This document shows, piece after piece, positions 1 through 10,608 of a stretch of DNA of 64,000 bases. The translations under genes and the position numbers were made by a program. The notes under the pieces are model-generated. The model saw only the letters and a program-made list of their open reading frames with translations. It was not told the origin of the DNA and made no database searches. Position 1 is the first letter of the stretch, and every line of letters begins with the position of its first letter. Origin of the DNA: Plasmodiophora brassicae (lineage: Eukaryota; Endomyxa: Phytomyxea; Phytomyxea; Plasmodiophorida); NCBI GenBank assembly GCA_036867785.1, contig CP145414.1, positions 868,001 to 932,000 on the forward strand, in the 5' to 3' direction.

Positions 1-32
1 TTCACGGACATTTGCGGCATCTGGCCTGTGCA

Positions 33-2394
33 ATGTCGAGTCGAGCGCTGCGACGCGCCTATCCAGCCGATCTGCCAGCTCCTGCATCCGCTGGTGATGA
101 TACTGACGAACAGGAGACCGAAGACGACCAGCAAGAGGCAGTCGTGAATGCGTTTGCAGCGCTGGCTGGGGACGAGAGCTCTGAAGCCGACAACGAGAGT
201 GTTGGTGGCGGAAGAACCCCATCTCCTGTTCGGCCTGCTGTTCGACAGGTCCAACCTAATTTATCAACAGCGTCCTTGCGTTATATTCTGAAGCGGTGCA
301 AAGCAGAAGAAGCCTGCGACGCAGACTCTGTCGATCGAGGAAGAGATTGCTCGATTTCAAGCAACGAATGCTGCTGCAGCGTCTGGAACATCTGCGGATC
401 ATGCAGAATCGAATGACGCCGCCTGCGACTCTCTACTGGACCGAGTCCTTCAGTGCGAAGCCAGATTCTTTGATTCGGAACGCGAACTACGAAACCTTTT
501 CGGTTCGGCTGCGCTGCAGGCTGAAACGTCCACTCAACCAGGTTAAAATGGACTTTGTATCGTCATCCTGTAAGTTGGGATCGCTAACCGCCATGACGCA
601 ACAGCTCGTGGTCGCAACCGAGGAGCCGCGGTCGCAGCCCAGCGAATTAAACGCGTGCGGAAGTCCATTCTGGTCAAAGCAAAGTACGTACAGGAGATGG
701 CATAAGGCAGACCATTTGTAACACTTAGAACAGGGATGATTGGCCTGTTGTACCTCTGGGCCAGCTAGGCCTTTCCATGCGATTTGACAGCAACGCTGGC
801 GAGTTCTCATTCTGCTGGGGTGCTGATTACGTCAGCATGCAAGAGCAGTTCGAAGCATGTGCGCGTACGCACGATCCCCAGGCCCTGGCAACGCTTCTGC
901 AATTGCAACCGTGGCACATTGGGACCCTGCTGCAAATGGTGTGCCGCGCCTACTTCAATGCCTTACCGGGCCTGCTTACTGCCGTCCCCTTAGAGCGATA
1001 TTTACCGCCTGCATGGTGAATTCCCAATCGCTGCAGACTTGGTGTCAAGAGCTATTTACGCGATGGAAGGAAACTTCCATCCCAAGTTTGACATTCTATC
1101 GGTATTCCTTCGTTTCGGTCGCGACACGGCTGCTCATTGCGTGCTGACAGGGACGTCCGGCTTGCTACCTGGATCTAAACCTGCCGGAAAATGCCAGTTT
1201 CTTCCGTGCGCTGCGACGTCATATGCAATTCGTTGGACGTCGCGGTTGTACTCGAACCGCTCTCGAGCTGTGTAAGCTTGCTCTCAAGATCACACGATCT
1301 CCGTAATCTCGAATGCTGGTCTCTTTGGTCGGAATGCGAAATCTGATTCGAGATTAGGTGGCCGTCCGGCCCGTCGCGGTACGCGACAGAGGCCCTGCTT
1401 CATCTGGAGCACTTTGCATTCCGTGCGTCGATCCCTCAATTTGTGCTGCAATTTGCCTCATCATACGACTATACGAACAACACGTCGAGGGGCGACGAAA
1501 TGATACCGCTGATCAATAGTGTCCTTATGCTACCCAGCTGGGCCTTCGCTGTTGCACTTGCGAAATACCTGACTGATAACCGGCGAGATTTGTTTACTGA
1601 TGTCGTTCTCGTCAATACCATTGTCGATACATCAGATACAACGCCGTCGGAGCTGGTGCAGCAGAGCCTGCTGCTGTACCCAGAAGTCCTTGAACGTATC
1701 TTGGTGAAGATCGGGTAGGTCATGGCAGATGCGTCTGCAGGCGTTGCAACATTGACACGTTTGATATAGGTCGAACGAGCCTCGTAAAGGACGATGGAAG
1801 AAAGTTCTTGGTCATTTGCATTTCCGTGAAGCCCGGTTGCGACTTGAAGACGAGTCAGGCCTGCGGAAGCTGGTGGACATTTTCATCGAGCGTTCTGGAA
1901 CTTTGTGGAAAGAGGAACAGGTAGGTCTTAGTGGATGGCGTGAGAGCCGCATTGACAATGCGAACAGGTCTTGGACTGGGTCAGTGCGAATGCTGAGCTC
2001 CTAGTTGATAAGTTGGACGAAGGTTTGTGATTTAGTCGCACTCATGAGGCCATGTTATCTTACGTTGTTCCAGGCCTGTGCGTCACTGACGAGTTCGACA
2101 AGGCTCGTAACGAGTTTTTGGCACGCTGCAAATCTGATGCCTATGGAGTGTCTAAACTAGACGTCAGCGAGTTTGGAGATCAGGGTGCAGTTCTCCCTGC
2201 TGGTGTCGACGTAGAAGAAAACGGTACGTACCCGGAAATCGTGTGGCTGTGACAGGATCCTAATAGCGTTTAATGCAGTGGCTGTTCAACGCGCCGCTAA
2301 CCCCTTCCAAGGCCAAAATCCGTTAGTGGCGTTTTTATCGTCTCTACTTCCTTGGGTCAATGCAGGAGATGCTCCTCCCCCACAGCCTGAATAG
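33..2394 (+). CDS. TCF25: TCF25/Rqc1-family protein (ribosome quality control), multi-exon
   Basis: The family (human TCF25/NULP1, yeast Rqc1) works with Ltn1/listerin in ribosome-associated quality control. The ATG at 33 gives MSSRALRR, the usual family start, followed by an acidic segment. Exons near 300-530 and 600-700 give a Lys/Arg-rich stretch. From 771 the frame reads GLSMRFDSNAGEFSFCWG, then YVSMQEQFEACARTHDP and ALATLLQLQPWHIGTLLQM, the family hallmark. Near 1170-1270 LDLPENASFFRALRRH and QFVGRRGCTRTALELCK match the helical-repeat core, and LPSWAFAVALAKYL follows at about 1530. The C-terminus FVAFLSSLLPWVNAGDA ends at TAG 2394. Several short introns interrupt it, for example the one ending in TTGACACGTTTGATATAG near 1770. 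Family membership is strong; individual exon borders are approximate. Confidence 0.85.
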
Positions 2395-2977
2395 CTTCCT
2401 TTCCAGTACAATACCAATTGTTTGGATTGACGAACTATGGGTAGTCCGTAGCACCGAGGCTTGCGGGTATAATTTACAAGACTGGTGGTAGGTATCCATT
2501 GTTAATACCGACGTGAGGCAGATGAAGCTGCCGGTTCATGTACGAACAACGTCTCGGGTTGCAATAACCACACGTTATTCCACCCGCTCTATGCCTTTTC
2601 CTCAGGGTTTGCACCGCGGCAGCTTACCGCTTGCCGATACCTGTTGGACTGACATCCTTAGGGATATTTGGGACCTCATCGACCGCGTTGTTCACCTTTC
2701 TATTCGATATTGATATGTCTCGTAGTCGAAGAGTGACCGTCCCGCAGATGTGTTTGGGAGAACTGACGGAAACGTTTCCCAAGGTGTCCGCGGATCACAA
2801 CGACGTCGCGGAGCCGGCCTCGGATTCGCACGCTGGGCTAAGTCGATCGATCAGTCTTAAGATACTGTCCGGGTCTACAATTGTCTCCAAAGTTTCGGAG
2901 CCTGTCATGCTGGCCGGTTGGAGAATAGCCTGCTCCCCTGACTTATGTAGTTGGGACCTCCAGCAACTGCATTTGCA

Positions 2978-4003
2978 ATGGTGGGTAGGGATACCGGGTC
3001 CGCGAACTGCAAGGACGGCGAGAAATCGAAGTACCTCATCCGCCTGCTCCAGAAGCAGGCGGATCTGGGCAAGTGCGCCGGTAACACCTTCAAGAAGGAG
3101 GCATGGAGAGCTGTCCATGCCAAATTCATTACGAAACTCAGGTTGGACTACTCGCTGGTTCAGCTGAAGAACCTCTTCGACTCGGTGGATTATACACCGT
3201 CATTGCATGTCAACGTGATTTTGATAACCATGTTGAAAACGAAATATTCACAGTTCCGTGCCCTCCTGGACTATTCCGGTTTCGGCTGAGACGACAACCG
3301 GAGGATCGCCACTGCACCAGATGACGTTTGGCAGAAGCTGATATCGGTAGTTCGCCATGCTGGCACTGATTCACACACTAATGATCGTTTCGATGGCAGG
3401 CCCAAATAGATCCGAAGAAGAATTACGTTGCGTGGCGAGACCGTCCGTTCCCATTGTACGATCATTTGTGCATACTTCTCGATGGCGCCCTTGCCACTGG
3501 AGAGGACGCTGAGGAGATCGGCGAACTGCTGCCCGAACGGGGTAACGTCCATGTACCCCGCGAGGATACATCTCGATCGTCAAGCGCCAATTCCGATACC
3601 TCGAGCTCCCTTCAACCAGCGGCTCGTCCCAGCAAGGACGAGGAATCACTCGGCCATCTGAGGCGTCGACGATAACGTCGCCCCTCAAGAAAAAACCGAA
3701 ACTTGAAACCGAACTGACACCGCGTAAATCAGCAGGCCACATCATGGCGAGCGCTTTCTCTCGGTACGTCGAAGGTATGATGAAGCCCTAAAGACCTGAC
3801 TTCGAGCCTCCTGCTATTCCTCTGACTTCACTCAAGCGGTCAACCTGCTAATGGAGGAGTACCAGTTCCAACTTTTGGACGAGGATCTAGCGGTTGCGGT
3901 GGATGTCGTCGCCAACCCAGTCAAGGCTGCGATGCTGCTGGCGCTGGCTCCAGGCGGACCTCGCGACGCTTGGGTTCGTCGTCAGATTGCTTTGCACAAG
4001 TGA
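2978..4003 (+). pseudogene. Degenerate Myb/SANT-like second protein of a PIF/Harbinger transposon
   Basis: Harbinger elements encode a transposase plus a Myb/SANT-like DNA-binding partner. Here YLIRLLQKQADLG, FKKEAWRAVHAKF and QLKNLFDS match that domain, followed by LKTKYSQFRALLDYSGFG. The next codon, where the family has Trp (GFGWD), is TGA at about 3287-3289. Behind it the frame resumes as DDNRRIATAPDDVWQKL. After an intron it continues with YVAWRDRPFPLYDHLC, and the typical C-terminus NLLMEEYQFQLLDEDL to DAWVRRQIALHK ends at TGA 4003. Between FDS and LKTK lie 48 extra bases that begin with GT, contain TGATAAC and end in TG rather than AG, like an intron with a broken acceptor. A further frame change is possible near 3640. 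The start at 2978 is uncertain. It faces the transposase gene, 75 bp away. Confidence 0.75.
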
Positions 4004-4078
4004 TCCATTTCTCGTGAGGTTGTACGCGACTCCCGTAATACAGTACATTTATGGGTTGATACCCCGGGTGCACCCTGA

Positions 4079-5390
4079 TCATTGACGTCGATTGCGCCCG
4101 CGATTGCATTGACGCGGAATGTTGATATAGTCTTCCCACATCGCCTGTGCAATGGCGTCCCGTTTGCTCTTCATTGCGTGATCGTCAGGTGCAGGAAAAT
4201 GTTGTTGTGGTCGGGGCGGACGGGTCTTTCGCAGGGCGTCGCGTATGGCGAGGTCTTCAAGGTACTGTGCCTCGAAATACTCGTGGTCCTCGAGATCCGA
4301 TATTACGTTGTGCAGAGCGCAAAGGGCATACACAAGGTGAACCTATATCGGTACCATGTAAGAAATACGATGTCGAATGTCCTAGGGTGTGGCATACCTG
4401 TGTTCCAAACGGATACTGTGGAACAGTTGCTAGTAGGGAGAAGCGCTTCTTCAGGACTCCGATCACGCGCTCGATGGCATTCCTTGCCTGACTGTGGCGC
4501 AGGTTGAACAGCTCCTTGGCGTTGGCCGGCTTTAAAGAACCTTGTTTTCATTCTCGAAGATGATAACGAACTCCCCGGTAGCGTGTCAAGCAATACGACG
4601 ACAGAGCATACCCAGCATCGCCCAGGTAATATTTGCCGTTAGGGATAACGAAACTCTTAGACATAGCACTGCCGAGAACTCGCCCATCGGACGCGGACCC
4701 CTCCCAGCCTGCGAGGACGTACATGAATCGCAGGTTGAACGAACAGACCGCAAGGACGTTCTGGCTGGCGAAATGCTTGCGGTTCCGAAATGGTCGTGCT
4801 CTGTGCTTAGGCGGCTGGCATGGAATATGGGTCCCATCCAAGGCACCCAGACAGTCCTTGAAGTATGGGAACCACTTCCGATTGTTCCGAATCTGACTTG
4901 GGACACGTCCAGGCTCAGGAAGTGCGATCACATCGGCACTCATCGTCACGAGCGCACGTAAGACATCATTAAAACATCTGGTCAACCGTTTTCAGCGCAA
5001 ATGATGGGCACTATGCGCATTTGGGTACCTACCGCGTAATTGTCCAACCGCTGCGCTGGAACCGTCCTTGGGCATCGCGGTTCGTTGCGGCGTGCCCGAC
5101 ATATACAGGAAAATGGCAAGTTTTTCGTCAACGGACGCCCAGCGGCTGGCTCGTAGAAGATCCTTGTCAATTAGATGGCGTCGCAGACAACGGAACGTCT
5201 CCTGCTCCATGCGCATGACCTCACGGAAGCGCCTGGGACTCCCAACGAGAAGCTCATCGACCCACGCTTGCCCTGGAAGGACAGACGTACGACATGGAGT
5301 CTTCAGCAGGTATATAACCATGTACAATACCGCCGCCACCACCAACGGGATGGCTCCATGCTCGTCCAGCACGGCGTGCGCAGCCGACAT
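4079..5390 (-). pseudogene. HARBI1-like PIF/Harbinger transposase, frameshifted and with a nonsense codon
   Basis: This is a DDE-superfamily nuclease of the Harbinger/HARBI1 type. ATG 5390 opens a hydrophobic N-terminus, then FREVMRMEQETFRCLRRHL and LAIFLY. At about 5100-5103 the family's continuation (VGH, then NRDAQGRFQRSGWTITR) is present only one frame over, so one base is missing. After an intron come CFNDVLRALV, GALDGTHIP (first Asp) and GWEGSASDGRVL (second Asp). YHLRE is followed by TGA where the family has Trp, then LFNLRHSQARNAIERVIGVL with the last acidic residue. A final exon reads VYALCALHNVISDLED and ends at TGA 4079. Recognition is strong. The one-base deletion and Trp-to-stop change mean this copy should not make a full transposase. 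Confidence 0.85.
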
Positions 5391-5403
5391 TGGAGCGGCG
5401 TTC

Positions 5404-5541
5404 GATAAGTTCTTTTTCGAAAAGACGTATGTAGCTCAGGCCTTACTTCTACAAAAACGACGTTTTCGGGAAAGGCCAAAGTTGCCAGACACATTCAAAA
5501 CGTTCGGGAAATACGTGCTCTCGAAACGTTGCAAAAAAACA
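5404..5541. other. Spacer between transposase and tRNA; possible transposon right end
   Basis: This 138-bp A/T-richer spacer should contain the right end of the Harbinger element, but I could not match a terminal inverted repeat to sequence left of 2978. The A-run just below 5541 reads as a T-run on the minus strand and fits a Pol III terminator for the adjacent tRNA. Confidence 0.35.
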
Positions 5542-5626
5542 TGCCACCTGCAGGATTTGAACCTGCGCCTTCCGGAGAAGACCAGAGCCTTAATCTGGCG
5601 CCTTAGACCAACTCGGCCAAAGTAGC
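5542..5626 (-). tRNA. tRNA-Leu (anticodon AAG), copy 1
   Basis: Read on the minus strand it folds as a class II tRNA: acceptor GCTACTT paired with AGGTGGC plus discriminator A, D-arm GCC...GGC, and anticodon stem CCAGA/TCTGG enclosing loop TTAAGGC (anticodon AAG, presumably inosine-modified to read CUN). A long variable arm and T-arm GCAGG-TTCAAAT-CCTGC follow. There is no intron. A seven-base T-run directly downstream would terminate Pol III. It is identical to the copy at 6451-6535. Confidence 0.95.
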
Positions 5627-5627
5627 A

Positions 5628-6450
5628 ACGACGGGTATCCATACTTCGGTGGCAAAGTCATGCACGTTATAGCGTTTCCAACGTGGCATTGGCGGTCTCC
5701 GACTTCTGGGTTGGACCCAGCCCCACGTATTAATAGAGAGGTCCATCAACGCAGTGATTTGACAGAGCTGGCGCGGCTTAATATCACGATGACTGGCAGT
5801 GCAAAGTACGATGCGGAGCCGGGGTTCCCTCCTACGTCGTCGCTGTCGCTGCAGACCATGGCCAAATGTACTTCAGGATGCAGACCCAATGCGGTTGTGA
5901 CAATGGACGTTGCTGTGACGTTGTCCGATCGAGGAGACTCTCAGCAACCTCCTGTGAATAGGGCTGGGTTCGCCTAAGCGATATCGAAACGCTCCCATGT
6001 CCAATGGCCTACATACGTATGTAGGTAGTTGGGCGGCCCGGTCTACACAACGCAACGCGCCAAAAACCATTGACACACGGTACGAGTACGTTGCACATCT
6101 GGAGTCGGAAGAATATCGGCGAAGGTTCGGCTCGAACCCGCTCAATGACGCGAGAGACCGATGGACCGCATTGCCAACCGAAAAATATGGTCAGTTCGCG
6201 ATTGGGTTCTGTCTGCGTGAGAATAACCCGGCAGAGAAATTCAGTTGGTTGTGAGTAGCAACAGGTGTTGTATGGTAAATATAGTGATCAAGTGCTTGAT
6301 AAGTATATTGACGGTGTCGTGTTCCTCGGATTGTAGACCGGACCTCCCAACTAGGCCACCAGCTTCCGGCCATGTTGGTAGGTACAGGTTTTGACCCGAT
6401 CGAAGTGCCGAGAGCGTTTCTCGACACCGGAAAAACAAAAACAAAAGGAA
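5628..6450. other. Spacer between the two tRNA-Leu genes, no gene recognised
   Basis: About 820 bp without a convincing coding signal; open frames are short and lack family similarity. It contains the 18-bp perfect palindrome at 6008-6025. The right end (6431-6450) is A-rich, giving the terminator T-runs of the second tRNA. Confidence 0.5.
6008..6025. repeat. Perfect 18-bp palindrome
   Basis: CCTACATACGTATGTAGG equals its own reverse complement. It lies between the two tRNA genes. It could be a protein-binding site or chance; nothing nearby identifies a partner. Confidence 0.6.
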
Positions 6451-6535
6451 TGCCACCTGCAGGATTTGAACCTGCGCCTTCCGGAGAAGACCAGAGCCTT
6501 AATCTGGCGCCTTAGACCAACTCGGCCAAAGTAGC
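6451..6535 (-). tRNA. tRNA-Leu (anticodon AAG), copy 2
   Basis: All 85 bases are identical to the copy at 5542-5626, with the same anticodon loop TTAAGGC and long variable arm. Downstream on the minus strand are interrupted T-runs (rich A/C block at 6431-6448 on the plus strand), suitable as Pol III terminator. Flanks diverge from copy 1 within a few bases, so the duplication is either old with tRNA-only conservation or was a retro-type copy. Confidence 0.95.
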
Positions 6536-6999
6536 AACATGCACGAGTACGCAGCCTTTTTGAAAAGGTAAAACAATTTGCCAATGCAGCACTGTTGGGT
6601 ACAGAGCAAGACAATTGGCCACCTGCTTTCAGGCAGCCATCGACGAACAGTATTATACATTAGCAAAGATCTGCCGAAGCTAAGGGATTACTTATTCAAC
6701 CCAGCTACCTATGTAGAACCGCGGCGCTTGTGGCAACCTCCCATCCATGGCCTTGAGCCACAAAATGTGTACCTATCATAATCTTCACTAGTCCTGGTGT
6801 GCTGTTCGTCGACATCGCGTTCGTCGTCAGACTTGCACCTACGACTCGTCATTCAACTTGACGCCGAAAAGGCTGTGCAGCGTGCGCAACTACCGTTCGA
6901 GAGGCTGCCGGTCATCTGCAGAGTTGACAAACCTGCACGAATACGTGGAGCAGCGCCTTAAAACAACCTGGGCTGCCGGTTGGCGTTCTGGACACGCCA
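6536..6999. other. Intergenic stretch, nothing recognised
   Basis: Roughly 460 bp upstream of the weak reading region at 7000. No ORF with protein-like composition or known motif was seen. Confidence 0.4.
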
Positions 7000-7652
7000 G
7001 TGTCCAGCACCCAAATCACAGTCGGAGAGCTCATGTCCTCATCTAACGAGGCTGATGTCAGTCGACATGACGATGTTCGGCAACTGTACTATGGTTGCTT
7101 TCGTCGTCGACATGGTCGGCACCTACACCGGTGTGATCATCCGCGACTCGACATTGTACCGGATTGTCAGAATCACGGAGGACGCTGAGACTGAATCGGC
7201 TTCCCTGCGTACCAACGACGTCGTATACGTCCGCGTCTGACGCCTCGTTCACGTCCAACCTACCGCTCCGGTTCCTCGCGTCGTCCAGGACAAACAATTG
7301 GGTGCCAGCAAGCGTAACCAGATTGGTTGCGCTCTGATTCACTTTCATCGTTTCCTGGATGACCCTGCAATGCGGGAGACCGTCTCTGCTCGACATTTTG
7401 ATGACCTGACCAGTGAAGATGTGACGGTGGAACCTGATCGAGCAGTTCGTCGATTACCAAGTTCGAAACCGTGAGCACCAACGGGTCTCGGATGAGGGAC
7501 CGTCTCGTTCGACGTTTCGGAGCGAACAACCCTGCCTATGGCCTCCTAAACGAAATTGGTATGGAGACGTTCGCAAGAGGCTGGAGAAGGCGTTGAGGGA
7601 TCGCGCCAACGCCACAGGAACCGATACACCGGCGTTTCCTGCTGTAACTTAG
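7000..7652 (+). CDS. Hypothetical multi-exon coding region, weak Plus3/RTF1-like hint
   Basis: Two overlapping frames look coding: one gives ITVGELM then VSRHDDVRQLYYGCF, the other VVDMVGTYTGVIIRDS, TLYRIVRITEDAETESA and SLRTNDVVYVRV. The pattern YRI-RI-x-D-ET-x-RTN resembles the Plus3 domain of RTF1 (YRVAEI...VVET...RTNKG), but the alignment needs a frame change or an intron I cannot place. Further frames give EQFVDYQVRNREHQRV and KRLEKALRDRANATG, which reach a TAG at 7650-7652 inside the first copy of the 45-bp duplication. Start and exon structure are not resolved; an unrelated hypothetical gene is equally possible. Confidence 0.3.
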
Positions 7653-7698
7653 GACGCCACAGGAACCGATACACCGGCGTTTCCTGCTGTAACTTAGG
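7609..7698. repeat. Exact tandem duplication, 2 x 45 bp
   Basis: Bases 7609-7653 are repeated exactly at 7654-7698 (unit starts ACGCCACAGGAACC and ends CTGTAACTTAG). Because 45 is a multiple of three the duplication keeps frame, but the unit carries a TAG, so the second copy would lie downstream of the stop. Perfect identity suggests a recent slippage or repair event. Confidence 0.95.
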
Positions 7699-7844
7699 TG
7701 CAGACATTTCCACCCGTACAGGCATGCCGCATGCTGGCAGGCGGGGATGGGGACAATGACAGTGAGAGCCTGCAGTGTCGCAGGCCGAAGTTCCATTTTG
7801 CACTTTGGTGTTCTGGGTGAGGGAGCTCGGTGAGCAGGCAGGTT

Positions 7845-7880
7845 GTCGAACGCGGTGTCGAACGCGGTGTCGAACGTGCG
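7845..7880. repeat. Short tandem repeat, 12-bp unit x 3
   Basis: The unit GTCGAACGCGGT occurs at 7845-7856 and 7857-7868, with a third diverged unit at 7869-7880. It sits immediately 5' of the ATG at 7882 and would form part of that gene's leader. Confidence 0.8.
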
Positions 7881-7881
7881 A

Positions 7882-10512
7882 ATGTCGGCATTGTCTGCTG
7901 CGTCTATGCTTGACCCTCTGCTGGATCTCGGTTCCACTGCCGTTGAACGTACGTCGTCGGTGCGCGCTAACCCGTTCGTTGCTTGTAGAAGGTCTCGTCA
8001 AGCAGAACAGCGAACTGCACTCCGCGAACGCGACTTTGGTTTGAAACGACATTCACTGGATCTCCATCCCATGGATCTGATCCGTCCATTGTGTTAAGCA
8101 ACATGACATGCAGTTGGTTCTGTCACAGAGACGCGAGATCATGTCGACGCTATGCGACCTCGTCCGAAATGAGAAAGATATCTTCGCTCGACTTAGCGCT
8201 TGCAGATTGTCTCTTGCTTCTGGCAGTTCAAGGATTGAGTGGATGTCACAGAGTCTGAGAAATTACGATGCGGATCGCGCCGAGAAGTACGAAAACCATG
8301 ATAAAGGTATGTCGAGCGAATTAACGACTGCGGTTTGTGTTGGCTTACGTAAAATCGGCAGTCGAGCAAATGCTAGCAAATCTGTGCAATGCATCGCAAG
8401 ATGTAAAAGAGAGGACGGCATTCATATCGTCACAACGTCGTCACCTGTCAGGCCTCCGAACAAACCTGGAATCGCAACGTCGTCAAAGTACCCGCCTCTG
8501 ATCAATGTATTCCATCGTGTCCCTAACTTGCATAGTGCAACACGAACTGCTGCTACCATTACAGGCTTCCGTTCTCCATTTCGAAGAGTCCCGCCGACTG
8601 CTCACGACGTTACGCGATATCAACAAAGACACATGTAAGCTCAACTGCACATTAGCTTTACCGGTTTAAACTCAATGTTGACAGACATTGAGGCGCGCCG
8701 TGACGGTAACGCCCGGGAGGTCTCCGAACTACAAAGAAAGGCAGGCGCACGCGCCTTCATGAGTTTGTGTCTTGCAACCAAAGGGATTTGACGTTCAGTT
8801 TAACGAAGACCAAGCGATATCAGAATCACATCGCGATGAAGTTGAGGAATTGAAGGATTCAGTTCATGCGCTGGCAGAAGAGCATGCTGTCGCTTCAGCC
8901 AAGTACGAAGGCACCAGAATGAAACTTCGTGAATGGCGTTCACTGGTATATCAGCTTGTCGTCTTTGCGTTCTTTCTCTTCTAACCTGGGTTATACTGTA
9001 GATGCAGGCATCCAAAACGTCGTTTCGCGAGTTAGCTGCGTTGAGCACCAGACGTGATGCTGCCAAACAACGGCAGCAATGCGTTTCTGGCGAACTGCAA
9101 ATCATGCAAGACAGTTTGTTGACATCGAAAGATACCCTTCAGCCTCTCATCGATGAAACATCGCAACTGCACGATAGGTTCAATCAACTTATGCTGGGTT
9201 GATGCACCATTGCTGACGTACTCGCAGAGCCAATGCAAAGCAGCAGGAGGTTGAATTCGTGACAAACGACGTTGAGGAGAAGCAAAACCTGACCCTTCAT
9301 GTGCAAGAGAAAATCTCCAGACTTGATCAGGAAATGGAGAGCTACAACGACAGATTGCAATGCAAGCATGAGGAGCTGTATGGCAGGAGACCCTCATGAT
9401 CCGAGTTCTGCTAGTCTTAATGTTGCTTCTTCTGCGTACAGGATCTCCCTGGAGAAGTCGACCGCTGAAACCTGTAAATTCATTGGCAAGATGCGCCTTT
9501 CTCAATCGCTTTTCACTAGCAATTGCTCGACGGCCCTCATGCGGTTTACTGGCTCTGCTCGTGCACATCTCCTATCTCTTCGGGATGGTGTCCAAGCTTC
9601 ATTCGACAGGTCGTTCGAAACGGTTAACACCCTCGTGTATGCATGTCACGACCAGCTACTACCTGGAAACACTCTATAACGACATGGGATCAGGATGGAT
9701 ATCGCCCGACTGCATGACGCGAACGCATCGTCAGCAGGGGTCTACGAGGCGCTTCAGTTACAGATTCGGGAGTTATCTGAAACGCCGACGACGGAAGAGA
9801 AGCTTCAGTTACAGGTGTGATCTCTAATGCTGAAAGTATTTGTCATTGACAGCTTACGAGAGTATGAAGAAGCTGACTCAACTCGATGCCCGCATCAAAG
9901 AGTTTTCTATCAAGCTGGCCGCTTCACGTTCAGAGCACGACCAGCTGTCACGCGATCGCGAAGCGCGTCTTTGTCGTCTCGTCTCTCTTCGGTCGACAAT
10001 AGCAGTACAGACGACCGCACTTGAGGCTGTTCGTCAGAAAACTGAAGGCCTCCACAATGATGTAGGTCGTTGTCTCGGCTTCGTTTGGGTTTGAATGCTG
10101 ACCGGATAATGAGATGGAGCGTGATGCTGGCCAACACCGCGCTGCTATAGACGATCTGAAGAAGAAGCATGAAACTGATATGCGGTCGTTGGCGACAATC
10201 AATGACTATGGTCCATTACCGAAGGAATTGCAAGTCGAGATGAATACCAGAAAGCTAAGCCAGAACCGTGAATTCCACTTGACGATGAGCGCACTTGTAA
10301 GTGCCATCGTCCGAGTGCATAGCGTCAACTGCTGATACGTCATATTGGCAAAGGACAAACAAATCGAATCCGCGAAACGGCGCATTGCCCTTCTACAGAA
10401 GCGTCAGGGACGTGAACAGCAGCACGGTCCGGCCAAACCGTCCGATAGCGCTGCCGCCGCCACGCAGGAGACTGACAGTCTAACTGATATTGGAGACGAG
10501 TGGCTTCTTTAG
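7882..10512 (+). CDS. Long coiled-coil protein, about ten exons, unknown family
   Basis: The ATG at 7882 gives MSALSAASMLDPLLDLGSTA. Exon 1 stops at a 40-nt intron (7949-7988, branch-like GCTAAC). Later exons are almost pure heptad-type helix rich in Glu, Lys, Arg, Gln and Leu: QGLVKQNSELHSANATL, QRREIMSTLCDLVRNEKD, DEVEELKDSVHALAEEHAV, FRELAALSTRRDAAKQ, SMKKLTQLDARIKEFS and DKQIESAKRRIALLQKRQ. The protein ends with an acidic tail, SLTDIGDEWLL, at TAG 10512. One intron probably starts GTTTGA after ATLV, an unusual donor. It looks like a structural component of cytoskeleton, cilium or kinetochore type, but I recognise no family signature. Confidence 0.6.
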
Positions 10513-10608
10513 AACGAGATTGTTCGTACTCTACTACAATACAGAAGTCGCGCTCAATCGGCGGGGTTGCGGGCTATTTCGCAGTGTTCAGTTGTCGTCG
10601 GCTGCCAT

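Noticed and set aside
3287-4560. TGA at conserved Trp positions as a sign of a TGA=Trp genetic code
   Set aside because: Several complete genes end properly at TGA (deaminase, peroxiredoxin, STELLO-like, Lys-rich protein), conserved Trp elsewhere is TGG, and the two TGA codons lie in a transposon that also has a frameshift. The third case (kinase, 11706) is explained by an intron.
2400-5540. Terminal inverted repeats and 3-bp target duplication for the Harbinger element
   Set aside because: I compared both flanks by eye and found no convincing matching ends, so element borders are not claimed.
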